Assembly (NCBI RefSeq): GCF_016755875.1
Contig: NZ_BNED01000005.1
Location: 372,001 to 436,000, forward strand
DNA: 64,000 bases
Direction: 5' to 3'
From: Streptomyces spororaveus
GTDB taxonomy: Bacteria; Actinomycetota; Actinomycetes; Streptomycetales; Streptomycetaceae
The position numbers and the translations under genes were made by a program. Below, piece by piece: positions 1-8,540 of this stretch (the stretch's first letter is position 1; each line of letters begins with the position of its first letter). Under the pieces are notes generated by a model. The model worked only from the letters and a program-made list of their open reading frames with translations. It was not told the DNA's origin and made no database searches.

Positions 1-14
1 CCGGTTGGACGGGC

Positions 15-338
15 ATGCGATTCCTGCGTATCCACCATGCCGTGCCCGTCGCCGTGCTGCTCGCGGGCGCCACACTCGCCGCCGGGCCGGCCCTGGCCGC
101 CGGGCCGGACTTCCAGTACGTCGGCCAGGACGACCGGGTCCACGGCCTCACCGCGCCGAGGGGGTGCGTGGCGGCCGAGGGCGGCGGAGCCCGGGCGGTC
201 ACCAACGGGACCGGGCACTCGGCCACCCTCTACGAGGGCCCCGGGTGCTCGGGCCGGGTTCTGCGGGTCCTGCGGCCCGGGGAGGTCGGCCAGGTGCGGC
301 CGTATTTCGCCTCCGTCCGGTTTTCCGTCACCGGGTAG
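15..338 (+). CDS. small secreted protein, possible crystallin/inhibitor-like fold
   Basis: A 107-residue protein with a clear Sec signal (short basic start, hydrophobic stretch to about residue 29 ending in AAG-type cleavage). The mature part of about 78 residues has two cysteines (in RGCVA and GPGCSG) that could form a disulfide, and a repeated Tyr/Gly/Phe-rich pattern ending in SVRFSVTG, like beta-gamma-crystallin or peptidase-inhibitor I36 modules of Streptomyces. The family assignment is inference from pattern only. Start is the first ATG, close to the window edge, so the ribosome site is only partly visible. Confidence 0.7.
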   Translation: MRFLRIHHAVPVAVLLAGATLAAGPALAAGPDFQYVGQDDRVHGLTAPRGCVAAEGGGARAVTNGTGHSATLYEGPGCSGRVLRVLRPGEVGQVRPYFASVRFSVTG

Positions 339-435
339 GCGCACGGGCCGTGACCCCTTGGCCTCCCCCGCGTTGTATGCCATGTCAAATGCCACAGAGC
401 CTGTGGCGCCCCACATATCTCATGAGGAGATCTTG

Positions 436-720
436 ATGTCGCGTATCGCGAAGGCATTCGCCATCACCGCTGTCACCGGCAGCGCCGTGGTCGCCGGTGC
501 GGGTCTGGCAGTCGCCGATGCCGGAGCGCACGGTGCGGCGGTCGGCTCCCCCGGTGTCCTGTCGGGCAACCTGCTCCAGGTTCCGGTGCACGTCCCGGTC
601 AACGTCTGCGGCAACACCGTGAACGTGATCGCCCTGCTAAACCCGGCGTTCGGCAACACCTGCGTCAACGCCTCCGGCGGCGGCGACCACCACACCGAGG
701 GTGGCGACTACGGTCACTGA
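436..720 (+). CDS. short chaplin
   Basis: 94 residues: Sec signal to about residue 28, then a single hydrophobic chaplin domain with the family hallmarks (GNLLQVPVHVPVNVCGNTVN followed by IALLNPAFGNTCVN, two conserved cysteines). Short chaplins are secreted, assemble into amyloid-like surface films and help aerial hyphae leave the aqueous phase. No sorting signal is present, so it is of the short ChpD-H class. An unusual His/Asp/Gly-rich tail (GGGDHHTEGGDYGH) extends beyond the domain. The ATG has a strong GAGGAGA site 6 bases upstream. Which numbered chaplin it corresponds to cannot be told here. Confidence 0.93.
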   Translation: MSRIAKAFAITAVTGSAVVAGAGLAVADAGAHGAAVGSPGVLSGNLLQVPVHVPVNVCGNTVNVIALLNPAFGNTCVNASGGGDHHTEGGDYGH

Positions 721-766
721 TCGGCTGACCGCTGATCGGCTGACCGCTGATCCGCTGATCCGCTGA
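716..766 (+). repeat. short tandem repeats after the chaplin stop
   Basis: Immediately after the chaplin stop codon CTGATCGGCTGACCG occurs twice in tandem, followed by CTGATCCG twice. The repeats lie between the stop and the terminator hairpin and add stop codons in all frames. Probably slippage product; no function can be assigned. Confidence 0.7.
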
Positions 767-774
767 TCGACGGA

Positions 775-802
775 AGGGCCCCCGCCACCCGGCGGGGGCC
801 CT
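775..802. terminator. bidirectional hairpin between chaplin and tyrosinase
   Basis: Perfect 12-bp arms AGGGCCCCCGCC / GGCGGGGGCCCT around a 4-base loop, placed between two convergent genes (chaplin +, melC2 -). Confidence 0.85.
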
Positions 803-844
803 CTCCCGTGTCCGCCCCGTGCGCACGGGCCGTTCGGGTGCGGG

Positions 845-1708
845 TCATTCGTAGCGGTACAGGCCCTGGTGGCCGGACATCTCGCGCGGGGTGACGTTCC
901 ACGGCGGCATCGGCTCGTCGAGGGCGATCACCCGGCCGCGCTGGAGGTCGCCGACGGCGAGCGGGGCGGCGGGCAGGTAGCCGGAGCCGGGGTGCCTCTG
1001 CTGCCAGCGGTCCCAGATCAGGTCGACGAAGGCGTGGTGCAGCCAGAACGCCGGGTCGTTGGGGGCCGTTCCGCCCGTCATGTGGCCGCCGATCCACTGG
1101 TGGACCTTGTTGTGGTTGCGCCAGCGCTCGCTCCTGGGGGCCGACCAGCCCTCCAGCTTGTTGCGGAAGCCGCCCGCGGTGGCCGTGGAGTCCCAGGGCG
1201 GGACGTCGTAGGTCGGGTCGTCGATCGCCCACCGGAGTTCGGCCTCGGTGGGAAGGGCGATCGGGTTCTGCGGCCGGCCGAGGTTGCGGGTGAGGAACGC
1301 GGACTCGGTGATGCCCACGGTCACCGTCCAGTTGCCCGTGTCGTAGGCGAACGGCCCGGTCATCACCTTGCGGTCGCTCGCCCGGCCGGTGCCGCCGAGG
1401 AAGTCGTCGGCCCAGAGGGAGGACACCGGGCTGGCGTCGGCGGTCCAGTCCCAGTACGGGACGCTCACGGCCGGGTCGATCGCCTGCAACTGCCGCTCGA
1501 ACTCCAGCAGATAGCGCCTGTGCCAGGGGAAGAACGACGGGGACATGTGTCCGACGCGCAGTTTGCGGGCGCGGTCGGGCACGAAGTACTTGTCGTGGGT
1601 GCGCACCAGGGCGTCGTAGGCTCCGCTGCGCTTGAGCTCCAGCACCGCCGCGGTGAACCGCTTCTTCTGGGCGCTGGTGAGGTTCTTCTGGTTCTGCCGG
1701 ACGTGCAA
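845..1708 (-). CDS. melC2: tyrosinase (MelC2-type, type-3 copper)
   Basis: 287 residues, the usual size for Streptomyces tyrosinase, which oxidises monophenols and o-diphenols to quinones for melanin. All six copper-ligand histidines are visible: H38 (VRTHDKYF), H54 (VGHMSPSF) and H63 (FPWHRRYLLEFE) for CuA; H199 and H203 (RNHNKVHQWIGG) and the FWLHHAF histidine near 225 for CuB. No signal peptide; export relies on the partner just upstream (1739-2107). The start appears to be TTG, because it aligns with the family N-terminus and has GGGAGGA 9 bases upstream. Could equally be the second, MelD-type, tyrosinase of the genus. Confidence 0.94.
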   Translation of the reverse strand: MHVRQNQKNLTSAQKKRFTAAVLELKRSGAYDALVRTHDKYFVPDRARKLRVGHMSPSFFPWHRRYLLEFERQLQAIDPAVSVPYWDWTADASPVSSLWADDFLGGTGRASDRKVMTGPFAYDTGNWTVTVGITESAFLTRNLGRPQNPIALPTEAELRWAIDDPTYDVPPWDSTATAGGFRNKLEGWSAPRSERWRNHNKVHQWIGGHMTGGTAPNDPAFWLHHAFVDLIWDRWQQRHPGSGYLPAAPLAVGDLQRGRVIALDEPMPPWNVTPREMSGHQGLYRYE

Positions 1709-1738
1709 CGCGGGGGTCCTCCCGTTCCCGTGGGTCAG

Positions 1739-2107
1739 TCAGCCGTGGTGCGGGGCCGCGAGGGCGAGCTGGGCGGTGCCCAGCTCGTCGACGGCGGCCC
1801 GGGCCAGTTCCAGTGGCGTGGCATAGGACTGGAAGTGGTTGATCCCGCTGAGGTAGCTGCCGTCGGCCCGGCGCATGACGTGCAGCGGGCGGCCGTCGAT
1901 CCGGACCCCGGCGACGTCGACGGCGATGTGCCGACCGCGGTACGTCTCCTCCTCGGCCAGCGGAGCCGGGGTGAGGGTCTGCCGGGGGCGCCGGGCGCGC
2001 AGTACGGGGGTCAGGGCGGCGGCCGTACCGGCGAGCACGGCCGCGGTGAAGGCCGTACGGAGAACCGCGCGGCGGGTCAGTGGTGCGGCGGGCGATGCTG
2101 CGGACAT
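1739..2107 (-). CDS. melC1: tyrosinase copper chaperone/co-secretion factor
   Basis: 122 residues. N-terminus carries an RRAVLRTAFTA twin-arginine-like signal with a hydrophobic core; the C-terminal part contains the MelC1 features RPLHVMRRADGSYLSGINHF and a His-rich end (APHHG). MelC1 proteins deliver copper to apo-tyrosinase and carry it through the Tat system. It ends 30 bp before the tyrosinase start, forming a two-gene operon, and starts with ATG after GGGAGA. Confidence 0.92.
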   Translation of the reverse strand: MSAASPAAPLTRRAVLRTAFTAAVLAGTAAALTPVLRARRPRQTLTPAPLAEEETYRGRHIAVDVAGVRIDGRPLHVMRRADGSYLSGINHFQSYATPLELARAAVDELGTAQLALAAPHHG

Positions 2108-2166
2108 ACGGTCTCCCTCGCTCGGTGGCCGGCGGCTACGGGTCTAACGCCGCGCGGCGGGCGAGG

Positions 2167-2706
2167 TCACCCGTGGGCGCCGCGGAGCTGCTTGTAGAAG
2201 AGGGTCGTGGGGTGGAGGCGGCCCGCGGGGTCGGTGGCGAAGTCGGGGATGGTGCCGGCCTCCGTCCAGCCCGCGGAGCGGTAGACGCGCTCGGCTCCGC
2301 TGCCGGTCTCGGTGTCCAGGAACAGCAGCAGCACCCCGGCTCGGGCGGCTGCCGCCTCGGCCTCGGCGAGCAGGGCCCGGGCGGTGCCACGGCCGCGGGC
2401 GGCCGGGTGGACCATGAGTTTGCGCAGCTCGGCGCGGTGGCGGCCGTTCGCCTTGGTCTCCCGGTACCAGCTGACGGTGCCGTCGATGCGGCCGTCGCCG
2501 CCGGTGCGGGAGACCCACAGCGCGAGGGAACCGTCCTCGACGGCGGGCAGCAGGGAGTCCCACCAGGCGGCGGCGCCCCGGTCGTCGAGCCCGGCGAGGA
2601 AGCCGAGCGACGAGCCGCCGTCGACCACGGCGAGCAGCAGAGCGGCGAGTTCGTCGCGGTGGGCGCGGAGTCCGTCGGCGCGGAGCGCGGTGATGGTGGC
2701 CGTCAT
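2167..2706 (-). CDS. GNAT-family N-acetyltransferase
   Basis: 179 residues with the GNAT acetyl-CoA signature in the middle (LMVHPAARGRGTARALLAEA) and a C-terminal segment with RVYRSAGWTEAGTIPDFA typical of family motif B. Acceptor substrate unknown. The final FYKQL segment matches the class annotated as 'GNAT acetyltransferase' next to many Streptomyces genes and gives no specificity. Monocistronic; start ATG. Confidence 0.88.
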   Translation of the reverse strand: MTATITALRADGLRAHRDELAALLLAVVDGGSSLGFLAGLDDRGAAAWWDSLLPAVEDGSLALWVSRTGGDGRIDGTVSWYRETKANGRHRAELRKLMVHPAARGRGTARALLAEAEAAAARAGVLLLFLDTETGSGAERVYRSAGWTEAGTIPDFATDPAGRLHPTTLFYKQLRGAHG

Positions 2707-2806
2707 GGGGCGAGGATAAGGACCGTCCCACCCCCCGCCGGAGGCGGGGCGGCACGTCCCGGGAGGCTGTGCCCGGGCCGGGACCGGGAGGCGGAGGGGG
2801 CCGGAG

Positions 2807-2829
2807 CCTCCTCCCGGACCGGGAGGAGG
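2807..2829. terminator. hairpin after the acyl-CoA dehydrogenase operon
   Basis: CCTCCTCCCGG / CCGGGAGGAGG arms with a single-base centre, just downstream of the minus-strand gene ending at 2849 and upstream of the GNAT gene. No T-run, as usual in this genome. Confidence 0.65.
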
Positions 2830-2848
2830 CCGTACCGGACATGCCGTC

Positions 2849-3964
2849 CTACGGGGCCGGGAGTTCCACGAAGTCCGCCACCAGGCCCCGGTGGTGGCCC
2901 GCCGTGCCGAGGGCCAGGGCGTCGGCCTTGGCCCGCTTGAGGTAGAGGTGGGCCGGGTGTTCCCAGGTCATGCCGATGCCGCCGTGCAGCTGTACGCACT
3001 CCTCGGCGGCGCGGACGGCCACGCCCGAGCAGTAGGCCTGGGCCACGGCGACCGTCAGCGGGGCGTCGGGGGCCGCCGTGGCCAGGGCGTCGGCCGCGGC
3101 TCTCGCCGCCGCGCGGGCGGAGGCCACGTCGAGCCAGAGCCGGGCGAGGCGGTGCTTGAGCGCCTGGAAGGAGCCGACGGGGCGGTTGAACTGGTGGCGT
3201 CCCCGGACGTGGCCGACGGTCTCGGTCAGGCACCACTCGGCGAGCCCGAGCTGCTCGGAGGCGAGCAGGCCGGCCCCGGAGAGCAGGGCTCCGGCGACGG
3301 CCGCCCGGGCCGTACCGGCGTCGGCGAGGAGGGTGCCCTCGGCCGCTTCCAGGGTGACGGTGGCGAGGGGGCGGGTCAGGTCCAGCGGGACCCGCGGGGT
3401 CAGCCGGGCCGAGGCGGCCGGGACGGCGTACAGCCCGGTGTCGGCCAGGACCAGCAGGACGTCGGCGGCCACCGCGTCCGCCACGGAGGTGACCGTGCCG
3501 GTCAGGACGCCGCCGCCGTGGTCCCGGACGGGGGCCGGGAGGGGCGCGCCCGGGGCGAGGGTCAGCGGCACGGCGGGGATGCACACCGTGCTGCCCGAGG
3601 CCAGCTCCCGCAGCAGCGGGGCGGCTTCCGCGGTGTCGCAGCCGAGCAGGATCTCCGTGGCGAGCACGGCGCTCGTCAGGTACGGGACGGGGGCCACGGC
3701 CCGGCCCAGCTCCTCCAGGACCACGGCCGCCTCACGGTGGCTCGCGCCCTGCCCGCCGAGTTTCTCGGGTACGAGGAGGCCGGCCGTGCCGATCCCGGCG
3801 GCGAGGGTGTGCCAGAGCGCCGGGTCGTGCGGCCGGCCGGTCTCGGCCCGGTCGAGGACGCTCTTGGCGTCGCAGCGGTCGGTGAGGAGCGCGCGTACGG
3901 CGGAGCGCAGTTCCTCCTCGGTCCCGGAGTAGAGCAGGTCGGTGGGCGCGGCCGCGGTGGTCAT
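2849..3964 (-). CDS. acyl-CoA dehydrogenase family protein (small subunit type)
   Basis: 371 residues of the acyl-CoA dehydrogenase fold: N-terminal helical domain, short middle domain, C-terminal domain ending with VQLHGGIGMTWEHPAHLYLK, a family signature. Oxidises an acyl-CoA to enoyl-CoA with FAD. The catalytic glutamate region of classical enzymes is not obvious, and the middle domain is poorly conserved. Its ATG overlaps the stop of the next dehydrogenase by four bases (ATGA), so the two are translationally coupled and may form an alpha2-beta2 enzyme like adjacent FadE pairs of actinobacterial steroid degradation (inference). Confidence 0.88.
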   Translation of the reverse strand: MTTAAAPTDLLYSGTEEELRSAVRALLTDRCDAKSVLDRAETGRPHDPALWHTLAAGIGTAGLLVPEKLGGQGASHREAAVVLEELGRAVAPVPYLTSAVLATEILLGCDTAEAAPLLRELASGSTVCIPAVPLTLAPGAPLPAPVRDHGGGVLTGTVTSVADAVAADVLLVLADTGLYAVPAASARLTPRVPLDLTRPLATVTLEAAEGTLLADAGTARAAVAGALLSGAGLLASEQLGLAEWCLTETVGHVRGRHQFNRPVGSFQALKHRLARLWLDVASARAAARAAADALATAAPDAPLTVAVAQAYCSGVAVRAAEECVQLHGGIGMTWEHPAHLYLKRAKADALALGTAGHHRGLVADFVELPAP

Positions 3965-5154
3965 CGGTTGAGGTCCTTCCAGGCGAGGTCCTTGTCGTCG
4001 CGCGGTTCGGGGGGCAGGCCGAGGACGCGTTCGGCGACGATGTTGAGGAGGATTTCGCTGGTGCCGCCCTCGATGCTGTTGCCCTTGGCGCGCAGGTAGC
4101 GGTAGCCGGCCTCGCGGCCGGTGAAGTCGACGCCCTCGGGCCGGCGCATGGTCCAGTCGTCGTACAGGAGGCCCTCCTCCCCGAGGAGTTCGACCTCCAG
4201 CCCGCTGATCTCCTGGTTGAGCCGGGCGAAGGTGAGCTTCATGCCCGATCCCTCGGGGCCGGGCTGTCCGGCGACGAGCTGCTGGCGCAGCCGTTCCCCG
4301 GTGAGGCGGGCGACCTCGGCCTCGACCCACAGTTCCAGCAGCCGCTGGTGGAGGGCGTGGGTGCGCAGCTCGGGACGTTCGCGCCAGGCCGCGGCGGCGG
4401 GGGCGATCATGCCGCCCTCGCGCGGGATGCGCATGCCGCCGATGGAGACCCGCTCGTTCATCAGGGTGGTGCGGGCGACCGCCCAGCCCTCGCCGACGGC
4501 GCCGAGGCGCTGGGCGTCGGGGACGCGGACGCCGGTGAGGAACACCTCGTTGAACTCGGCCTCTCCGGTGATCTGGCGCAGCGGCCGGACCTCGACGCCC
4601 GGGGCGTGCATGTCGCAGAGGAAGTAGGTGATGCCCTGGTGCTTGGGAAGCGCGGGGTCGGTGCGGGCGATCAGGATGGCCCAGCGGGCGGTGTGGGCGC
4701 TGGAGGTCCACACCTTCTGGCCGTCCACGATCCAGTCGCCGGAGCCGCCCTCGCGGACCGCGCGGGTGCCGAGCGCGGCGAGGTCGGATCCGGCGCCGGG
4801 CTCGCTGAAGAGCTGGCACCAGACCTCCTCGCCGAGCCACAGGGGGCGCAGGAAGCGCTGCTTCTGCTCCTCGGTGCCGTAGGCGAGGATCGTGGGCGCG
4901 GCCATGCCGAGGCCGATGCCGATCCGGCGCGGGTCGTTGTCGGGTGCGCCGGCGGCCTCCAGTTCGGTGTCGACGACGCTCTGGAGGGAGCGGGGCGCGC
5001 CGAGTCCGCCGAGGCCCTCGGGGTAGTGGACCCAGGCGAGTCCGGCGTCGAAGCGGGCGCGCAGGAAGTCGGCGCGGTCGGTGTCGGCGGGCGGGTGGGC
5101 GGCGAGCAGGTCCCGTACGCGTGTGAGCAGGTGTTCGGCGGTGATCACGGTCAT
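3961..5154 (-). CDS. acyl-CoA dehydrogenase (catalytic-type subunit)
   Basis: 397 residues. Shows FAD/substrate motifs LFSEPGAGSDLAALGTRA and VDGQKVWTSSAHTARWA, and a C-terminus with AKGNSIEGGTSEILLNIVAE, the typical end of FadE17/FadE26-like enzymes. Start ATG overlaps the stop of the upstream quinone oxidoreductase by ATGA and its own stop overlaps the start of the smaller dehydrogenase, making a tight three-gene operon. Likely substrate class (branched, steroid side-chain or short acyl-CoA) cannot be decided from sequence. Confidence 0.93.
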   Translation of the reverse strand: MTVITAEHLLTRVRDLLAAHPPADTDRADFLRARFDAGLAWVHYPEGLGGLGAPRSLQSVVDTELEAAGAPDNDPRRIGIGLGMAAPTILAYGTEEQKQRFLRPLWLGEEVWCQLFSEPGAGSDLAALGTRAVREGGSGDWIVDGQKVWTSSAHTARWAILIARTDPALPKHQGITYFLCDMHAPGVEVRPLRQITGEAEFNEVFLTGVRVPDAQRLGAVGEGWAVARTTLMNERVSIGGMRIPREGGMIAPAAAAWRERPELRTHALHQRLLELWVEAEVARLTGERLRQQLVAGQPGPEGSGMKLTFARLNQEISGLEVELLGEEGLLYDDWTMRRPEGVDFTGREAGYRYLRAKGNSIEGGTSEILLNIVAERVLGLPPEPRDDKDLAWKDLNR

Positions 5155-6128
5155 CGGGACACACCCGGCTGCCGGGGCATGGCGAGGACGATCCGGCCGG
5201 TGGTGGTCCCCTCGGCGAGGCGCTGCACGGCGTCGGCGACGGCAGGGAGTGCGATGAGTTCGCTGATGAGGGGCTTGATGGCGCCTTCGCCGGCGAGGCG
5301 GGTGAGTTCGGTGTGGCAGGCCAGGACGGCGGCCGGGTCCTTGGTCGCGTAGAGGCCCCAGTGGAGGCCGAGGATCGAGTAGTTCTTGACCAGGGCGTGG
5401 TTGAGGGCGGGGGCGGGGACGGTGCCGCTCGCGAAGCCGACGACGACGATCCGGCCCTCGAAGGCCACGCATTTGGCGGAGGCCGTGTACGAGTCGCCGC
5501 CGACGGGGTCGTAGACCACGTCGGCTCCGCGCCCGGCGGTGAACTCCTTCACCCGGGAGACGACGTCCTCGGCCGTCCGGTCGATGACCAGGTCGCAGCC
5601 GAGTTCCTCGGCGGTTCGCGCCTTGTCCTTGCCTCCGACGACGCCGATGACGGTGGCCCCGGCGGCCTTGCCGAGCTGGACGGCGGCGCTGCCGACCCCG
5701 CCGGCGGCGGCGTGCACGAGCAGGGTCTCGCCCGGCTGGAGGCGCGCCCGGCGGTGCAGGCCGAACCAGCCGGTCTGGTAACCGATGTGCAGGGCGGCGG
5801 CCTGGGCGTCGTTCAGGCTCTCGGGGGCCGGGAGCAGAGCCCGTTCGGACGCGATCACGTACTCGGCGAAGCCGCCGTGGGGCAGGCTCGGGGTGGCGAT
5901 GACGCGGCGGCCGTCTTCGGTGAGGCCGCAGACCTCGACGCCGGGGGTGAAGGGCAGCGGCGGGCGGATCTGGTACTGGCCGCGGACGAGCAGCGCGTCG
6001 GGGAAGTTGAGGTTCGCGGCGAGCACTTGCAGCCGCACCTCGCCCTCGCCCGGGACCGGTTCGGGAATCTCTTCGAGGCGCAGGGCCTCTCGGGGTTCGC
6101 CGGGGGTATGTACTCGCCATGCCTGCAT
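5151..6128 (-). CDS. NAD(P)H:quinone oxidoreductase, zinc-free MDR family
   Basis: 325 residues of the medium-chain dehydrogenase/reductase superfamily: GroES-like N-terminal half, then the nucleotide-binding motif LVHAAAGGVGSAAVQLGKAA. It lacks the catalytic zinc cysteines and the structural-zinc loop, as in quinone oxidoreductases and crotonyl/acryloyl-CoA-type reductases. First gene of the coupled operon with two acyl-CoA dehydrogenases, so a role in acyl-CoA redox metabolism is plausible. Confidence 0.9.
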   Translation of the reverse strand: MQAWRVHTPGEPREALRLEEIPEPVPGEGEVRLQVLAANLNFPDALLVRGQYQIRPPLPFTPGVEVCGLTEDGRRVIATPSLPHGGFAEYVIASERALLPAPESLNDAQAAALHIGYQTGWFGLHRRARLQPGETLLVHAAAGGVGSAAVQLGKAAGATVIGVVGGKDKARTAEELGCDLVIDRTAEDVVSRVKEFTAGRGADVVYDPVGGDSYTASAKCVAFEGRIVVVGFASGTVPAPALNHALVKNYSILGLHWGLYATKDPAAVLACHTELTRLAGEGAIKPLISELIALPAVADAVQRLAEGTTTGRIVLAMPRQPGVSR

Positions 6129-6340
6129 CCGGGGCCTCCAGCCGCCGTCGATGAACCACGCTCCGCGGGCATACTAAGCGGTCGCTTGCCCTCTTGTGAA
6201 CCGTCGGTCGGGGTGGAGAACCGTCCGGTCCGGATCAACACGCGCCATTCAGGCCACTTGCGCCTCAAGATCAGGCAACATGTGGCGTGCACGTGTCATG
6301 ACTCAACGGGGAACAGCACCTGTCCAGGGGGGACCACCAC

Positions 6341-7492
6341 ATGAGAAGAAGCATGTCCGCGGCCGGAGCCGCCGTCGTTCTGGCCGGCCTGATCACCGCG
6401 GCCGGCCCGGCCGCGGCGGCGGGCACGACGGCCTCCTGCGCCCCCGGGATCGAGATCCTCCCGGGACTGCCGGGATCGACGGGCTCCACCGCGGTGGGCT
6501 TCGGCACCGGCGGGATCGTGGTCGGCGACAGCGCCGGTCTGCCCGTCTACTGGACCGGCGTCGAGCACACGGTCCACGCCGTCCCGCTGCCCGCCGGCTT
6601 CGACCGGGGCAGCGTCAAGGCGGTCAGCGCCAAGGGCCTGATGGTGGGCACGGCCACCCGCGCCTCGGACCAGGCCATGGTCGCCTTCACCCACCAGCGG
6701 GGCTCCGCGGCCTCCGAGCCGCTCACCGCCCCGGGCAAGGAGGGGCTCTTCGCCGATGTCGACGTCAACGAGTCGGGGCGGGTCGTCTTCGCCGACGGGG
6801 GCGTCGCCAAGGAGTGGGTGAACGGGAAGGTCGTGCGTGAACTGCCCGTCCCGGCCGACGCGATCGCCGGCAGCAAGGTCACCTCGCTGAACGGCGTCAA
6901 CAAGCGCGGTGACATCCTCGGCACGGTCTCCGGCTCCTACTTCGACGCCGAGAACGACATCATGGTCACCAAGACCTTCCCGGTGGTCTGGCCCGCCGGC
7001 GGCGGCTACCCGCCCTACAGCCTCCAGGTGTGGAACGGCTACCACTCCTCGTTCGTGACGACCGGCCGGGACATCGACGACCGCGGCCGGGTGGTGGGCC
7101 TGGAGGACTACTACTACCGCAACGACCCGAAGCTGACCCCGGCCGTCTGGAAGAAGCCGTACGACGCCCTGCCCGCCGACCCGGGCCGGGCCAAGGGCTA
7201 CCACGACCTGGAGCTCTCCGGCAGCAGCCCGACCACGAACGTGGCCGTCGGCACGGCCACCAACTTCGAGGAGAGCTGGCCCAGTTCCTTCCAGGCCGTC
7301 TACTGGCCCGGCAAGGGGGAGCCGCTGGTGCTGCCCTTCCCCGCCGGAACCCCGGGCGTGCCGCTGAGCCGGGCCTTCGCGGCCACCGACGACGACCGTG
7401 TCGGCGGCATGATCACCGACCGGGAGACGCGGGACAGCAAAGCCGTGGTCTGGACCTGCGCGAGCAAGCAGGCGTACGCCCCGCAGGGCTGA
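6341..7492 (+). CDS. secreted protein with HAF-like beta repeats
   Basis: 383 residues. Sec signal ends near residue 27 (GPAAAAG). The remainder is made of repeated segments such as STAVGFGTGGIVVGDSAG, DINDRGRVVGL-type and GDILGTVSG, resembling extracellular HAF-repeat/propeller proteins. GGGGGG-type ribosome site 8 bases before the ATG. No catalytic motif recognised; function unknown. Confidence 0.8.
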   Translation: MRRSMSAAGAAVVLAGLITAAGPAAAAGTTASCAPGIEILPGLPGSTGSTAVGFGTGGIVVGDSAGLPVYWTGVEHTVHAVPLPAGFDRGSVKAVSAKGLMVGTATRASDQAMVAFTHQRGSAASEPLTAPGKEGLFADVDVNESGRVVFADGGVAKEWVNGKVVRELPVPADAIAGSKVTSLNGVNKRGDILGTVSGSYFDAENDIMVTKTFPVVWPAGGGYPPYSLQVWNGYHSSFVTTGRDIDDRGRVVGLEDYYYRNDPKLTPAVWKKPYDALPADPGRAKGYHDLELSGSSPTTNVAVGTATNFEESWPSSFQAVYWPGKGEPLVLPFPAGTPGVPLSRAFAATDDDRVGGMITDRETRDSKAVVWTCASKQAYAPQG

Positions 7493-7588
7493 CCGCCGGG
7501 CTGACTGCCGGGCGGTTCCGGAGCGCGGTCCCGAGTCGGTCCTGTCAGAGGGATGGCGATCTCGGCGCCCGCGCGCTATCGATGCCCC

Positions 7589-8494
7589 ATGACGGACGAG
7601 ATCCCGCGCGGGCTGCCCGCTCCCCCGGCGCTCGGCGCCGTCGCCCTGCCCCCCGGCACCTACGAGGGGCAGGTGGTCCTCGTGACCGGCGGCGGCACCG
7701 GGCTGGGCAAGGCCATCGCCACCGAGTTCGCCCGGCTCGGCGCCGACCTGGTGATCGCGAGCCGGCGCGCCGAGCAGCTCAAGGCGGCGCGGGAGGAGCT
7801 GGCGGCCGTCCCCGGCGCGGGCCGGGTGACGGCCGCCGTCTGCGACATCAGGGATCCCGAGCGGGTCGCCGACGTCTTCGACGCGGCTCAGGCGGCCTTC
7901 GGGCTGCCGGACGTGCTGGTCAACAACGCGGCCGCGAACTTCCCCTCCCCGGCCGAGGACCTCTCCCCCCGTGCCTGGCGGGCGGTGGTCGACATCACCC
8001 TGACGGGTACCTGGTTCATGACCCGCGAGTTCGGCCGCCGCCACCTCGCCGCGGGTACCCCCGGCTCGATCGTCAACATCGGCGCCTCCTACGCCTGGAC
8101 GGGCGGACCCGGCTTCGCCCACAGCGCCGCCGCCAAGGCCGGGGTGAAGAACCTGGTGGAGACGCTCGCGGTCGAGTGGGGCCCGTACGGCATCCAGATC
8201 AACGGGCTCGTGCCCGGGCTGTTCCCGCACGCCGACATGAGCGAGGACATCCGGGGCGGGCTGGAGCGAGCCGCGCCCGGCACGAAGGACGCCCGGCAGC
8301 CGGCCCTGCGGGTCGGCGCACCGCGCGAACTGGGCTGGGCCGCCACCTTCCTGGCCTCCCCGTACGCCCGGTTCGTCACCGGGCACACGCTGGTGGTGGA
8401 CGGGGCGAACTGGCAGCGCCGCTCGGTGGTCAACCCCGAGGTGGTCCCGGTCCGCACCCAGCTGGGGCGCGGCCCCTTCACCGCCTCCTCCTGA
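7589..8494 (+). CDS. short-chain dehydrogenase/reductase
   Basis: 301 residues. NAD(P)-binding motif TGGGTGLGKAIA near the N-terminus, NNAAANFPSP in the NAG position, and a catalytic region in which the usual Tyr-x3-Lys appears as SAAAKAG after a GASYAWTGG segment. Close in layout to peroxisomal 2,4-dienoyl-CoA reductase-like SDRs (the Tyr is replaced, as in those enzymes). An upstream in-frame ATG at 7553 would add 12 residues; the inner ATG fits family N-termini better, though neither has a well-spaced ribosome site. Confidence 0.88.
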   Translation: MTDEIPRGLPAPPALGAVALPPGTYEGQVVLVTGGGTGLGKAIATEFARLGADLVIASRRAEQLKAAREELAAVPGAGRVTAAVCDIRDPERVADVFDAAQAAFGLPDVLVNNAAANFPSPAEDLSPRAWRAVVDITLTGTWFMTREFGRRHLAAGTPGSIVNIGASYAWTGGPGFAHSAAAKAGVKNLVETLAVEWGPYGIQINGLVPGLFPHADMSEDIRGGLERAAPGTKDARQPALRVGAPRELGWAATFLASPYARFVTGHTLVVDGANWQRRSVVNPEVVPVRTQLGRGPFTASS

Positions 8495-8540
8495 CGCCCC
8501 CTGAACGCCCGTTGTCAGTGGGTGGTGCGAGGATCGGGGC

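Noticed and set aside
714..1232. 172-aa frame overlapping the chaplin end and the tyrosinase gene
   Set aside because: Arg/Pro-rich shadow of melC2 in another frame.
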